Origin: Chthonomonadaceae bacterium
GTDB taxonomy: Bacteria > Armatimonadota > Fimbriimonadia > Fimbriimonadales > Fimbriimonadaceae
NCBI GenBank assembly: GCA_015709495.1
Contig: CP054189.1
Location: 62,001 to 126,000 of the forward strand
Reading direction: 5' to 3'
DNA: 64,000 nt
Shown: piece by piece, positions 1 to 8,856 of the stretch
Layout of the letters: the number at the start of each line of letters is the position of its first letter
Position numbering within the stretch: position 1 is the stretch's first letter
Notes under the pieces: model-generated
Databases searched by the model: none
The model's input: only the letters and a program-made list of their open reading frames with translations
What the model was told of the DNA's origin: nothing
Made by a program: the position numbers and the translations under genes

Positions 1-935
1 GAATAAACTCCCGCAAGCTCGCCGAAGGTATCGAGGATCAGGTAATCGCCCGTTTCCCCCTTAGAGCGCAGGGCGACTCCGCCAAGAGCCCTGGTCACGG
101 ACTCCACCAGCGCTGGCGCGGATTCAAGATGGCGGGGCGCATGAACTACGCGAACTCGCTCGGGGCCGACGAGCCGGATCGCCTCGACCACCAACGATTC
201 CTCGGCGGAATCCCGCGTCGATCCCACGACCACGACAGGCTTGTCGCGGGAAAGCCCCAGTTCCGTTCGCCACCGCTCCTCGTCTTCAGAGGCGGCTTGG
301 CCCCCCTCATCGAACTTCGAATTGCCCTGTACCTCGACCTGAACTGCGCCCAGGGCGCGTATCCGCTCGGCGTCGCCCTCCGTTTGCATCAGACAGCGGT
401 CCACGAATCTCAGCAGCGCGCGATAGAATCCGCGAACGCGCCGGGCCCGCCGAAAACTGCGGTCGCTGATGCGCCCGTTCACGACAAGAGTCCGCGCCCC
501 GAACGCCTTGGCGGCCCAGAAGAAATTCATCCAAAGCTCGGTTTCCATGACCGCTACCACGGAAGGGCGCGCCGACGACATCGCACGAACCTGAAACCGC
601 AGGAGGTCGATCGGGAAATACACGAGGTGATCGGCAAGTTCGGGCACCAAAGACTCGGCGATCTGGTGCCCCGAACTTGTAGTGACGCTCAACACGACCT
701 CCGCTTGGGGCCAAGCAGCGCGCAGTTCCTTCAGAATCGGCCTTGCGGCGACGACCTCGCCCACCGAAACCGCATGGAGCCACACGCGGGGGCGGTCCGG
801 GTTGGGCCGAAGGCGGTAGTTCCCTAAGCGCTCCCGCCAATTCGGGCCTCCCTGCCTCCGCGAAGCCCTCCAGAGCATCCAGGGCAGCCAGAGGGGAGCG
901 AGAAGCGGAAGCGCCAAGTTGTAGAGCCAAAACAT
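1..935 (-). CDS. waaA: 3-deoxy-D-manno-octulosonic acid (Kdo) transferase, 3' end off window
   Basis: Reading the minus strand from the ATG at 935 gives an open frame to the window edge, so the stop lies outside; about 311 codons are visible. The protein opens with MFWLYNLALPLLAPLWLPW, a membrane-anchoring segment, and contains WLHAVSVGEVVAAKPIL, VLSVTTSSGHQIAE and VMETELWMNFFWAAK, all hallmark blocks of the N-terminal WaaA domain, followed by VVVVGSTRDSAEE of the C-terminal GT-B half. WaaA transfers Kdo from CMP-Kdo to lipid A at the inner face of the cytoplasmic membrane, so the organism should make LPS. It starts 7 nt after the purC stop and is probably cotranscribed with purC and the hydrolase upstream. 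Confidence 0.9.
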   Translation of the reverse strand, partial: MFWLYNLALPLLAPLWLPWMLWRASRRQGGPNWRERLGNYRLRPNPDRPRVWLHAVSVGEVVAARPILKELRAAWPQAEVVLSVTTSSGHQIAESLVPELADHLVYFPIDLLRFQVRAMSSARPSVVAVMETELWMNFFWAAKAFGARTLVVNGRISDRSFRRARRVRGFYRALLRFVDRCLMQTEGDAERIRALGAVQVEVQGNSKFDEGGQAASEDEERWRTELGLSRDKPVVVVGSTRDSAEESLVVEAIRLVGPERVRVVHAPRHLESAPALVESVTRALGGVALRSKGETGDYLILDTFGELAGVY

Positions 936-942
936 ACGAAAA

Positions 943-1848
943 TCAAACTCCGACTGGCATCGCCAAAGGCCGCCCCGTGATTCGTTGGAAGGCCTCAAGG
1001 TACTTGTCGCGAGTTTGGCGAACGATATCTTCAGGAAGCTCGGGGCCCGGCGGCCGCTTGTCCCATTGGATGGATTCGAGGTAATCGCGGACGAATTGCT
1101 TGTCGAACGACGGTTGCGGCCCACCCGGCTGATACCGCGCGGCGTCCCAATACCGCGAACTATCCGGCGTAAGGGCTTCGTCGATCCATACGAGTCCCTC
1201 GTCGTCGATTCCAAACTCGAACTTCGTGTCGGCGAGGATCAGACCCCGCTCGGCGCAGTACTCCGAAGCAAGCGCGAAGAGCCGGAGCGTGAGATCTCGT
1301 AGGTTCGTTGCGAGGTCCCGGCCCACGATCTCGGCCATCTCGTCGAACGAAATGTTCTGATCGTGGCCGTCGGTGGCCTTGGTCGCGGGCGTGAAGATCG
1401 GTGCGTCCAGTCGGCCCGCTTCCGGGATATTAGGAGGCAGGTCCAGCCCGTGCAGGCGCCCTCCCTGCGAAACGTACTCCTTATATAGCGAACCGACGAG
1501 GTACCCACGAGCGACGCATTCAACCATGAGCGGCTGCGACTTCCGAACGATCATCGACCGGCCCAGGAGTTCGGGGCCAGCACCAGGCACGCGCCGCCGG
1601 ATGTCCTCGTCTGAGGTCGAAACGACGTGGTTTCGGCATACGGAACTCAATCGTTCGAACCAAAACGCGCTCAGTTGGTTGAGCACTCGGCCTTTGTCAG
1701 GGATGCCGTTCGCCATCACGACGTCGAATGCGGAAATCCGGTCGGTCGAGACGAGGAGCAATTCGCTTCCGAGGTCGAAAATATCGCGCACCTTGCCTTG
1801 ATGCGTGGGACCTCGGCCCGCGACAGACGCTTGAAGCAGTGGCTTCAT
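943..1848 (-). CDS. purC: Phosphoribosylaminoimidazole-succinocarboxamide synthase
   Basis: SAICAR synthetase joins aspartate to CAIR in purine synthesis. The 301-residue protein carries HQGKVRDIFDLG near its N-terminus, LLVSTDRISAFDVVM, VECVARGYLVGS, GHDQNISFDEM, LADTKFEFGI and DEALTPDSSRYWD, which are the conserved substrate and ATP-binding blocks of the roughly 300-residue branch of the family. The open frame extends 73 codons further upstream to 2067, but that part has no family similarity and lies across the hydrolase gene; the ATG at 1848 (MKPLLQAS) follows the hydrolase stop by 7 nt and is the natural start. It probably shares an operon with the hydrolase and waaA. Confidence 0.95.
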   Translation of the reverse strand: MKPLLQASVAGRGPTHQGKVRDIFDLGSELLLVSTDRISAFDVVMANGIPDKGRVLNQLSAFWFERLSSVCRNHVVSTSDEDIRRRVPGAGPELLGRSMIVRKSQPLMVECVARGYLVGSLYKEYVSQGGRLHGLDLPPNIPEAGRLDAPIFTPATKATDGHDQNISFDEMAEIVGRDLATNLRDLTLRLFALASEYCAERGLILADTKFEFGIDDEGLVWIDEALTPDSSRYWDAARYQPGGPQPSFDKQFVRDYLESIQWDKRPPGPELPEDIVRQTRDKYLEAFQRITGRPLAMPVGV

Positions 1849-1855
1849 GAGTCGA

Positions 1856-2746
1856 TTATGGTCGCTTGCCCTCACTTGGGGACACGGCCTCCGGGGGCGC
1901 GAGTTCCTGAACGAAGTCCTGGAGCGCACGATAGTACGCCTCGCTATGAACCCAGCGACCTTCGGAATGGCCGCAGCCCGGCATCCAGACGATTTTGGCG
2001 TTGCCGTTCGATGCTCCTTGAACTCGGAGGGCCTCGGAGGGCAGAGCGAGGTCGTCTTGGTCGCCATGAATCATAAGTACCGGCTTGGTGAACTGCCGAA
2101 TCGCGCGAGCCACGTCGTGCCCGGCTGGGTTCAGTCCGGCCAGTGGCGCGGCGATCCACATCACCGGATAGAGCGCGGCAGCCAGCGGCCGGCCCCCCAA
2201 GAATCTCCACCATCCGACGATCGCCTCGCTCAACTTGCCGTAGACGCTATCGAGAATTAGCGCGTCGGCAAGGGACGGGTCCTTTTCGCAAGCGAACACG
2301 CATGCCGCCGCGCCCATGCTGCTGCCCATGAGGATCATCGGAACGCCGGGATGCCGGCTTCGAGCGAACCGAACGGCTTCGGCGACCTCCTCGCGCTCTC
2401 TCACCCCAAACCCCACCTTATGGCGAGTGCTCTTGCCGTGGCCTCTCAGGTCGATCAGCAGGCTCGCACACCCCCACGAGTGAAGCTGGGCAGCGACTGG
2501 GGCGAGTTCGGAACGGTTCATGATGTAGCCGTGAGCGAGGACGACGACCGCGCTGGGTTTCTTCGCGTCGACCCACCAACCTCGAATCACGCCGACCTTG
2601 GGGAGCTTGAGCTCGATTTCCTCCTGCGGGACGCCGACGGAGCTTGGCGAGAAGAAAAGCGGCGATCGCGCAGGATAGAGACTGAATAGCGCGACCCCAA
2701 GCAGAAGGAGCAAATACACTCCGAACAGAACATAGAGCACGATCAT
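1856..2746 (-). CDS. Membrane-anchored alpha/beta hydrolase (serine aminopeptidase-like)
   Basis: 296 residues. An N-terminal hydrophobic segment (about residues 1-24, YVLFGVYLLLLLGVALFSLY) is a probable signal anchor. The rest is an alpha/beta hydrolase: VVVLAHGYIMNRSE supplies the oxyanion loop, MGSSMGAAA the nucleophile elbow with Ser in GSSMG, HGDQDDLALPSEA the acid residue and PGCGHSEG the catalytic His. Such proteins resemble BEM46/YqkD-type hydrolases; the substrate cannot be deduced. First gene of a likely hydrolase-purC-waaA transcription unit. Confidence 0.85.
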   Translation of the reverse strand: MIVLYVLFGVYLLLLLGVALFSLYPARSPLFFSPSSVGVPQEEIELKLPKVGVIRGWWVDAKKPSAVVVLAHGYIMNRSELAPVAAQLHSWGCASLLIDLRGHGKSTRHKVGFGVREREEVAEAVRFARSRHPGVPMILMGSSMGAAACVFACEKDPSLADALILDSVYGKLSEAIVGWWRFLGGRPLAAALYPVMWIAAPLAGLNPAGHDVARAIRQFTKPVLMIHGDQDDLALPSEALRVQGASNGNAKIVWMPGCGHSEGRWVHSEAYYRALQDFVQELAPPEAVSPSEGKRP

Positions 2747-2839
2747 CGCGGAACGTCCCCAAGGCGGCGCTTCGTAGCTGTTCTTCGTGCCGAGCGCGAG
2801 AGGGCGGCTCGAATTCGGTTACAATTCCAGAGTTCCAAC

Positions 2840-3187
2840 ATGTTTGCGCTCAACTTCTACTCTGACCTCTACGGCGATATCCTCAAGAACAATCGAAAGA
2901 CCGCCACGATTCGATTGGGCGACAAGTCGGCCAAATATCAGACCGGGATGATCGTCTGGATCACCATCGGCCCTCGTTTTGGGCGCCGCCAGAAGCTATA
3001 CAGCGCAATTATCGACCGGGTTGAGGTGAAGAAGATTTCCGAGCTTTCGCCGAGGGACGTCGAGCGAGAAAACCCTGAATTTCGTTCCTCCGACGAAGTG
3101 ATCTCGCTTCTATCTAGGGTCTACGGGGACTTCGTCACCCCCGAACACCTGGTTACTGTCGTGTACTTTTCTCGGGTCGACGAATAG
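2840..3187 (+). CDS. ASCH/PUA-like domain protein
   Basis: A 115-residue single-domain protein. It reads LNFYSDLYGDILKNNRKTATIRLGD, a pattern typical of ASCH-fold proteins, which are PUA-related and predicted to bind RNA or modified nucleosides. The central GMIVWITIGP and the C-terminal LVTVVYFSRV fit strands of the beta barrel. It stands alone on plus between two minus-strand units and ends 4 nt before the stop of the convergent FHA gene. Specific function is unknown. Confidence 0.7.
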   Translation: MFALNFYSDLYGDILKNNRKTATIRLGDKSAKYQTGMIVWITIGPRFGRRQKLYSAIIDRVEVKKISELSPRDVERENPEFRSSDEVISLLSRVYGDFVTPEHLVTVVYFSRVDE

Positions 3188-3190
3188 CCC

Positions 3191-3664
3191 TCACGCTTCC
3201 GACACGCGGAACACGAACCGCGCGTTGCCGAAGGCGACTTCATCGCCATCCACCAGCGGGCTGGATTCCACGCGCTCGAAATCCCCGCGAAGCACGTAGC
3301 TCCCGTTCGATGACCCAAGGTCTTCGAGCAGCCAGCCTTCTTCGCTCAGCGTAATCCGGGCGTGCTTGCGCGAGATGTACTGCGCCTCGTCGAGCGACGC
3401 GAGATCGACATCAACCGGGCCAACCGTTGGATCGAACCTACCCACTGTGGCTGGGGGACGAAACTCGAACGTCATATCGGTTTCGACACCGTTCCGCTTC
3501 AATACCAACCTCGCCGTAGAAGGACCGCCTTCGTCGACCGAGTCCTCAGCGTCAACATCCGCCTCGGGGCTTTCGACCTCCTCGTCATCCCCATCGATGG
3601 GGGCGTCCTCCACCTGGTCCTCGCCCTCCAGTTCCGTGCCTTTCAGTTCGTCGTTCTCAACCAT
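3191..3664 (-). CDS. FHA-domain protein
   Basis: 157 residues from the ATG at 3664. The first 60 residues are highly acidic and low in complexity (ELEGEDQVEDAPIDGDDEEVE). The C-terminal half is a forkhead-associated domain that binds phosphothreonine: VGRFDPTVGPVDVDL, ISRKHARITL with the key Ser, Arg and His, and LEDLGSSNGSYV. The start overlaps the stop of the upstream symporter gene by 8 nt, which implies translational coupling. An earlier in-frame start at 3739 would lie fully inside the symporter gene and lacks domain sequence. It may read out Ser/Thr kinase signalling, but no kinase is in this window. Confidence 0.85.
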   Translation of the reverse strand: MVENDELKGTELEGEDQVEDAPIDGDDEEVESPEADVDAEDSVDEGGPSTARLVLKRNGVETDMTFEFRPPATVGRFDPTVGPVDVDLASLDEAQYISRKHARITLSEEGWLLEDLGSSNGSYVLRGDFERVESSPLVDGDEVAFGNARFVFRVSEA

Positions 3665-5129
3665 CGTTGTTCCCTCGCGCTCTCCTAAACGCTCGACCGA
3701 TTGCCAATACTGTAGCCGAAACGGCCAGACCGGGTACAAGGGTGCCCAAACTGAATGCCGTCTCCATGACCTTGACTTCGAGGAACGGGTTGTTGGTTCG
3801 CAGCCCGTATGCCATCCAACTCAGCGAGGTTCCCAGCGAGATCGCTATGGACACGGCCCAAACCGCGCCCTTTCGAAGAGGACTCTTCGTTCGGTAGCTG
3901 AGAAGCACAGGGATCAAGAGCGCTCCCACCACCGCTCCGCTCCACGTGTACCAGAGCTGCACGATGCTTTGGACCGCAAGGGCAACGCCCACGGCCAACA
4001 GCGTCGAGACCGCCACTCCAACCCGTGTCCAGGCGTTTACGACCTTCTCGTCGCTGATCCGCAGGGCGCGGCAAACGATGTCCCTCCCCAGCGAGCCGCC
4101 GCTGACGAGCGAGTATCCCACCATCGCCGAAACGATCGTTCCCGCCAATCCGCAAAAGAACAATGCGTTGAGGCCGTCCGGCAGAATCTGGCTTCCAAAG
4201 AGGGGGAAGATCGCCAGGCGTTCGAGAGACGAAGCGTCGGGCGCAATGGCTGGGCCGAGGGCCAGCGCATACATGCCGGTCGAGATGCTGAGGATGTCGA
4301 ACACCATCCAGAAGCCCACCGACCAAAGGACCCCCGTCCTTCCCACTTCGGGCCGGGCGGCGCTAGCGACCCTCTGATGAAACGCTGGATCGACAAATGT
4401 CCAAGCTCCCAGGATCATGAAGGATGCGACCGCGATCCAGCCCTGCCCGCCGGTGAGCGTCAACAGCGCGCTGGGCTCGATGTCGGCCCAGGTCTCGATG
4501 GGGGGATAATTCGCGACGCACCATCCCACCATTACGCCAAATCCTACATACATCATCGCAAACGCGAGAATCGAAACCCTTGCGTCGGCGAGGAGCCCCC
4601 CACGGTACAAAAAGGCAGTTCCGGCTAGTGCACCGACGAGCACAGAAACGCCGATCCCCCACCCCGTCAACACCTGGACCAACACGCCGAGCATGAGTAC
4701 GTGGGCGGCAGGCACAGCGAGTAGCAGAATCGCTCCCGAGGCCACAAGAGCGGTTTCCCGTCCAAAGCTCTCCTCAAACTTTTCAGGGATGCTGATCGGC
4801 TTCTCGTTCCGCACCCGCCTGGCCAAAATCAAAGAGTAAAGAATCCCAAAAAGGTAATACGGAACGCCGAGCAATAGCCAAGTTCCTAAGCCAAAGTAGG
4901 ACACGGACTCTCCGATTCCCAAAACGCCCCCATACCAGGTGCTGACCAAGGTCGCGACGAACACCGGAAGCGAGAGCGAGCGGCCCGCGGCGAGGTATTG
5001 CAGTACGGTGTTCTGCTTGAGTTTTGCCGAGAAACCTAGCGCAAACAACGCCCCCAAGAACAGCGCCACAACGACCCAGTCGATCGGGCCCAGCTTGGTT
5101 TGCCCCACCGCAAACCCAAGCCCTACCAT
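3657..5129 (-). CDS. Sodium:solute symporter (SSS family)
   Basis: 490 residues with about 13 hydrophobic segments. The pattern DWVVVALFLGALFALGF near the N-terminus, AAGRSLSLPVFVATLVSTWY, the GIGESVSYFGLG stretch and LFFCGLAGTIVSAMVGYSLV fit the LeuT-fold solute:sodium symporter family (sugar, amino acid, pantothenate or proline transporters). Substrate is unknown. The chosen ATG at 5129 overlaps the thiamine pyrophosphokinase stop (ATGGTAG), and its own stop overlaps the FHA start, so the three genes are translationally linked. The linkage to thiN makes a thiamine-related substrate conceivable, but nothing in the sequence shows it. Confidence 0.85.
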   Translation of the reverse strand: MVGLGFAVGQTKLGPIDWVVVALFLGALFALGFSAKLKQNTVLQYLAAGRSLSLPVFVATLVSTWYGGVLGIGESVSYFGLGTWLLLGVPYYLFGILYSLILARRVRNEKPISIPEKFEESFGRETALVASGAILLLAVPAAHVLMLGVLVQVLTGWGIGVSVLVGALAGTAFLYRGGLLADARVSILAFAMMYVGFGVMVGWCVANYPPIETWADIEPSALLTLTGGQGWIAVASFMILGAWTFVDPAFHQRVASAARPEVGRTGVLWSVGFWMVFDILSISTGMYALALGPAIAPDASSLERLAIFPLFGSQILPDGLNALFFCGLAGTIVSAMVGYSLVSGGSLGRDIVCRALRISDEKVVNAWTRVGVAVSTLLAVGVALAVQSIVQLWYTWSGAVVGALLIPVLLSYRTKSPLRKGAVWAVSIAISLGTSLSWMAYGLRTNNPFLEVKVMETAFSLGTLVPGLAVSATVLAIGRAFRRARGNNDG

Positions 5130-5779
5130 TGCGGTAGTTCCTCTGCCGGAAACTCGACCGTGAGCAAAGCGGCTCCTTGAAGCACCGAGGCCGAAACAAG
5201 CTCTCCAGACGCTCGGTTCGAGACACTGGAGAGGCCTGTGGGGCTTAACTTGGCCGAATCGAGCGGCCATCGCACACCCGCGAGCGTCGCTGCCGTAGGG
5301 TCGGCCAGCGGCAACATCGAAACTCGCCTTTCGCACCGGGATGGGACTTCAACCTCCTCGTTCATTCTAAGAACCCACCCGATCCCTGTTCGCAGGACGA
5401 TGCGAACCCGCAACGGCGCTTTTGCGGCGCTATGAAGCGTAGCGAGCACATGGTCGATCTGGTCGCCTTCGACGCCAAACAAAGTGATCTCCGTATGCCC
5501 CTGCCTCGCAGCATAGGCGAGCAGTTTGTCGCAATCTGTTGTGGATTGGCCCGGATCATGAACGAGTTCGATCGCCCTCTCTGCGTGCAATTCCTGCAAC
5601 CTCGACAGCATCGACGTCGAATCCAGATCGCCGACCACGGCTGCAGGCATCAGGCCCAATCGCACGAGCCGGTCGGCCCCGCCATCCGCCGCGTACACCT
5701 CGTCGGCAGACCGCGCCCAAACGAGCAAGGCCGCATCCGCCGCATCGCCCCCTGCTAAGACTCCGAGCACTCGCGCCAT
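5123..5779 (-). CDS. Thiamine pyrophosphokinase-like protein
   Basis: 218 residues from MARVLGVLAGG; a start 12 codons earlier (5815) is also open. Family blocks seen are YAADGGADRLVRLG, AAVVGDLDS, STTDCDKLLAYA and LFGVEGDQIDHVLATL, the nucleotide and Mg-binding motifs of ThiN, which converts thiamine to thiamine diphosphate. The C-terminal half (substrate-binding domain) is more diverged but keeps the expected length. First gene of the three-gene overlapping unit with the symporter and FHA protein. Confidence 0.85.
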   Translation of the reverse strand: MARVLGVLAGGDAADAALLVWARSADEVYAADGGADRLVRLGLMPAAVVGDLDSTSMLSRLQELHAERAIELVHDPGQSTTDCDKLLAYAARQGHTEITLFGVEGDQIDHVLATLHSAAKAPLRVRIVLRTGIGWVLRMNEEVEVPSRCERRVSMLPLADPTAATLAGVRWPLDSAKLSPTGLSSVSNRASGELVSASVLQGAALLTVEFPAEELPQW

Positions 5780-5965
5780 CCGGACTATTCTATCCCGGCG
5801 CGATACCTCTCGCACTCAGACAGGTAGACAAGACAAGGCGCAAACCTGTATCAAGGAGGCCCAAGAAAATCGACGAAAAAAGTCGAAAGTTCTCCTTCCC
5901 TTGCCGATGAAGGCTTTGAATGCCTCTCCTTGTCGATTCTTGACAGCTATCGGAGCTACATGGGG

Positions 5966-5994
5966 TGGTCATGTCCTGACCCAGTGTGTATAAT
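5966..5994 (+). promoter_or_regulatory. Putative sigma-70 promoter of dnaA
   Basis: A perfect -10 hexamer TATAAT sits at 5989-5994, with TGGTCA (4 of 6 to the consensus) at 5966-5971 and a 17-nt spacer. It lies 65 nt upstream of the dnaA start in the 280-nt gap between the divergent thiN and dnaA genes. I saw no cluster of DnaA boxes there. Confidence 0.55.
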
Positions 5995-6059
5995 CGTCTC
6001 TCACCCCGCGCCATTACCGACCCGAAAGGGTCCGACTCCTCAAGGGACTTGGGATTCTG

Positions 6060-7427
6060 ATGGACCAGTATTCGTTCGACGACACCGACTCGCAAATCCG
6101 CCTGCGAGGGGCCTGGGAACAGGTCTTGCTCAGGCTTGCTTCGGAGATCTCTCCGGCATGGATGGAGAGGTTCATCAAACCGCTGGCGCCCAAAGACTTC
6201 ACGGACGGCGTGGCCACCCTCGTCGCGCCGGGCAAGTTTGTTCGAGAGTGGATTCGGGAGAGGTACGCCGACAAGCTCCAAGAAATGCTCTCGGACGAGT
6301 TTGGCGAGCCTGTGGGATTGCGGTTGGTCGCCGCCCCGCAAGAAAAGCCCTCGGTCCCCACTCAGCCCACCGTCGCCAAGCCGCCCATCGAATCGACGGC
6401 CCTCAATCTCGTCGAAAGGTACTCCTTCGAGTCCTTCATCATCGGCCCCAGCAACCGGCTAGCCTACGCCGGAGCGAAGGCCGTGGCCGATCAGCCGGGA
6501 AACAAGTACAACCCGCTGTTCATCTACGGGCCGTCGGGAGTCGGCAAGACTCACCTGCTCCACTCCATCGCGAGGGAGATTCTCAACCGAGAGCCGGGAC
6601 TGCCGATCGTGTACGTCTCCGCCCAGCAGTTCGCCGAGCAGTTCGTCAACGCTCTGCAAACGAAGGGGATCGACCAGTTCCGGAGGTCGCAGCGCACCGG
6701 CGGGATTTGGCTGGTCGACGACATTCAGTTCATCGCAGGCAAGGACCGGACGCAAGAGGAGTTATTCCACACGTTCAACCACCTTCATACGCTCGGGAAA
6801 CAGATCGTGCTTTGCTCCGATCGGCCGCCGCGCGACCTCGTGTTGATGGACGAAAGGCTTAGGTCGAGGTTCGAGGCTGGGCTCGTCGCCGACATTCAGC
6901 CGCCGGACACTGAAACCCGATGCGCCATCCTCCTCAGCAAGGCCAAGCAGGAAGGCATCGAGATCTCGAACGACCTCGCCATGTACCTCGCCGAGAACGT
7001 CCCCGGCAACGTCCGCATCCTCGAAGGCGCCCTTACAAAGATCGCCGCGCAGGCCAGCGTCGAAGGCCACGAGATCGACACCGAGACCGCGGAGCGAGTG
7101 ATCGAGCAGTACTACCGAAATCAAACCCGTTTGCGCCCGTCGTTCGGACAAATTGTCGGCGCGGTAAGCGGCCACTATCGCATCAGCGTGGAGGACATCT
7201 GCGGGCAGTCTCGCAAGGCGCCCATCGTCCACGCGCGGCACGTCGCCGTGTACCTGGTGCGCGAGCTCACGGGCGACAGTTGGAAGCAGATCGGATCGCT
7301 CTTTGGCGACCGTGACCACACCTCGATGATGCACGGGCACCGCAAGGTTTCCGAGCTGATCGCCGAGGACCGCGAAGTGCGTTCGACGGTCAAGGTTCTC
7401 ATGCGGAACCTGTTTCCGGACGGCTAG
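6060..7427 (+). CDS. dnaA: Chromosomal replication initiator protein DnaA
   Basis: 455 residues, typical length. Domain I is residues 1-90 (WEQVLLRLASEISPAWMERF), a short linker follows, and the AAA+ domain begins near 115 (YSFESFIIGPSNRLAYAGA). Walker A is GPSGVGKT at 157-164, Walker B IWLVDDIQF around 216-224, and sensor 2 lies in NVRILEGAL. The C-terminal DNA-binding signature DHTSMMHGHRKV starts at 419. DnaA-ATP binds and opens the origin. The next gene is a creatininase-family enzyme 3 nt downstream, not dnaN, so the classic dnaA-dnaN order is absent. Confidence 0.97.
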   Translation: MDQYSFDDTDSQIRLRGAWEQVLLRLASEISPAWMERFIKPLAPKDFTDGVATLVAPGKFVREWIRERYADKLQEMLSDEFGEPVGLRLVAAPQEKPSVPTQPTVAKPPIESTALNLVERYSFESFIIGPSNRLAYAGAKAVADQPGNKYNPLFIYGPSGVGKTHLLHSIAREILNREPGLPIVYVSAQQFAEQFVNALQTKGIDQFRRSQRTGGIWLVDDIQFIAGKDRTQEELFHTFNHLHTLGKQIVLCSDRPPRDLVLMDERLRSRFEAGLVADIQPPDTETRCAILLSKAKQEGIEISNDLAMYLAENVPGNVRILEGALTKIAAQASVEGHEIDTETAERVIEQYYRNQTRLRPSFGQIVGAVSGHYRISVEDICGQSRKAPIVHARHVAVYLVRELTGDSWKQIGSLFGDRDHTSMMHGHRKVSELIAEDREVRSTVKVLMRNLFPDG

Positions 7428-7429
7428 CC

Positions 7430-8197
7430 ATGAAGCTCGCGACTTCCACGTGGGACGAGGTCGAGGCGTTCGACCGCGAAGCCGTGGTGGTGATTCCGAC
7501 AGGGTCCCTCGAACAGCACGGGCGCCATTTGCCGCTATTTACCGACTCGCTCTTAGTCACCGCCGTCGCAGAAGCGGCCGAAGTCGCGCTACCCGGCGAG
7601 ATTCTGCTGACTCCCACGCTGTGGCTGGGCGCTTCGGGGCACCACCTCGCGTTTCCGGGGTCCCTCAGCAACTCGTTCGAAGCCTACATGGGCGCAATCG
7701 AGTCGGTGATCGCCTCGCTCTCGCGCCACGAGTTTCGCAAGTTCTATGTTCTCAACGGCCATGGGGGGAATACGGACGCCAACAGCATGATTCTTCGGAA
7801 GGTCAAGGAGCGCAGCAGGAACCTCACGGTGGGCCACAGCGGGTACTTCGCCTTCATCGGAGAGGTCGCCGCTCAGGTGTTAAAGGGGCCGCTCAAGGAG
7901 ATTCGGCACTCTTGCGAAGCTGAGGTCAGCCTGATGATGCACCTGCATCCCGACCTCGTTCGCAGCGAGCGCATCCGCGACGATGGGCTCTCGCCGACGC
8001 CCCCGCTCAAGGGCGTCATCCACTTTTTCGACGAGATGACCGAACAGGGATCGTTGGGATACGCCACCTACGCCGAGCCAGCAACGGGGAAGGCTCTCTT
8101 TGAAGCGGCGGTCGCAGGGGTCGTTCAAGAACTCCACACCCTTTATGAGGGCTACGTCTTGGAGGGAATCGAAGCCCTCACTCCAAAAAACGGATAG
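7430..8197 (+). CDS. Creatininase/creatinine amidohydrolase family protein
   Basis: 255 residues. Family metal-binding motifs are present: IPTGSLEQHGRHLP (Glu and His ligands), TDSLL, GASGHHLAFPGSLS and VLNGHGGNTDANS, with RHSCEAEVSLMM later. These enzymes are dinuclear metal amidohydrolases, including creatininase and MftE-type mycofactocin peptidases. No mycofactocin genes are nearby, so the substrate is open. It begins 2 nt after the dnaA stop and is probably cotranscribed. Confidence 0.88.
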   Translation: MKLATSTWDEVEAFDREAVVVIPTGSLEQHGRHLPLFTDSLLVTAVAEAAEVALPGEILLTPTLWLGASGHHLAFPGSLSNSFEAYMGAIESVIASLSRHEFRKFYVLNGHGGNTDANSMILRKVKERSRNLTVGHSGYFAFIGEVAAQVLKGPLKEIRHSCEAEVSLMMHLHPDLVRSERIRDDGLSPTPPLKGVIHFFDEMTEQGSLGYATYAEPATGKALFEAAVAGVVQELHTLYEGYVLEGIEALTPKNG

Positions 8198-8215
8198 AAT
8201 CCTCACGTGAAATCC

Positions 8216-8836
8216 ATGCGAATTCAGTCTATGACGGGCGTCCTGGTGGCCGTGGCGGCCTCCGCTTCGGCCTGGGCTTCCGGCGATGAGGATGCCTCTG
8301 CCAAGGTCGTCCTCGTCCCGGACCTTAAGATCGGTGCAATTCCGGCGGGCGACGGGCTGTTCCGAAATTGGGCTCTCGAAGTCGGCGTCTATGTTCCGAC
8401 TAGCGGCGAGATGCGCGACGCGTTCGAGGACGGCCTGATTCGGCTGGGCTTGAGACCGTACCGGATGCGCGAGCCGTCCAAGTGGCGGCAAACGACCGAC
8501 ATCACGATCGTCAGCGCGAGCCGGAAGGGCAACCGAATGTTCCTGCTGCCTGTGGCGCTCGGCCTTACGAGGTCGTTTGGCGACGCGGACGGAAGAAACC
8601 TCGCGTTCGTTTCGTTTGGCGCCGGGCCGGCGTTCTACGACTACGCGATCACCCGGCCTTCGAACTTGACGCGGTACTCCACCCAGAAGGTGGGAGCGAG
8701 CGGCTACGTCGAAGCTGGGGTTCAACTTCAGAACCGACTTACCTTAACCGGCCGCTACCAGTGGTTCAGCGAAAGCCACGGCTTCGACTTCAGCGGCGTC
8801 TCAGCGTCGGTCGCGTTCGTCGTGGCCCGCTGGTAG
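8216..8836 (+). CDS. Exported beta-barrel-like outer membrane protein
   Basis: 206 residues from the ATG at 8216 (a GTG at 8207 is also possible). A signal peptide is clear: MTGVLVAVAASASAWASGDE with cleavage likely after WAS. The mature part alternates polar and hydrophobic residues in strands (LEVGVYVPTSGEM, LPVALGLTRSFG, LTLTGRYQWFS) and ends in VSASVAFVVARW, an aromatic C-terminal residue typical of outer membrane barrels. Similar proteins are annotated as outer-membrane beta-barrel domain proteins; no specific role can be assigned. Confidence 0.6.
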   Translation: MRIQSMTGVLVAVAASASAWASGDEDASAKVVLVPDLKIGAIPAGDGLFRNWALEVGVYVPTSGEMRDAFEDGLIRLGLRPYRMREPSKWRQTTDITIVSASRKGNRMFLLPVALGLTRSFGDADGRNLAFVSFGAGPAFYDYAITRPSNLTRYSTQKVGASGYVEAGVQLQNRLTLTGRYQWFSESHGFDFSGVSASVAFVVARW

Positions 8837-8856
8837 GGTTGCGTTAGCGAAATCGC

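Noticed and set aside
307-930. 207-codon minus frame at the left edge
   Set aside because: It is out of frame with the Kdo transferase running from 935 off the window, which has clear family motifs.
5878-5895. Terminator hairpin between thiN and dnaA (CGAC/GTCG)
   Set aside because: The 4-bp stem is too weak and both genes read away from the gap.
6896-7427. Minus-strand frames within dnaA
   Set aside because: Shadows of dnaA without RBS or family similarity.
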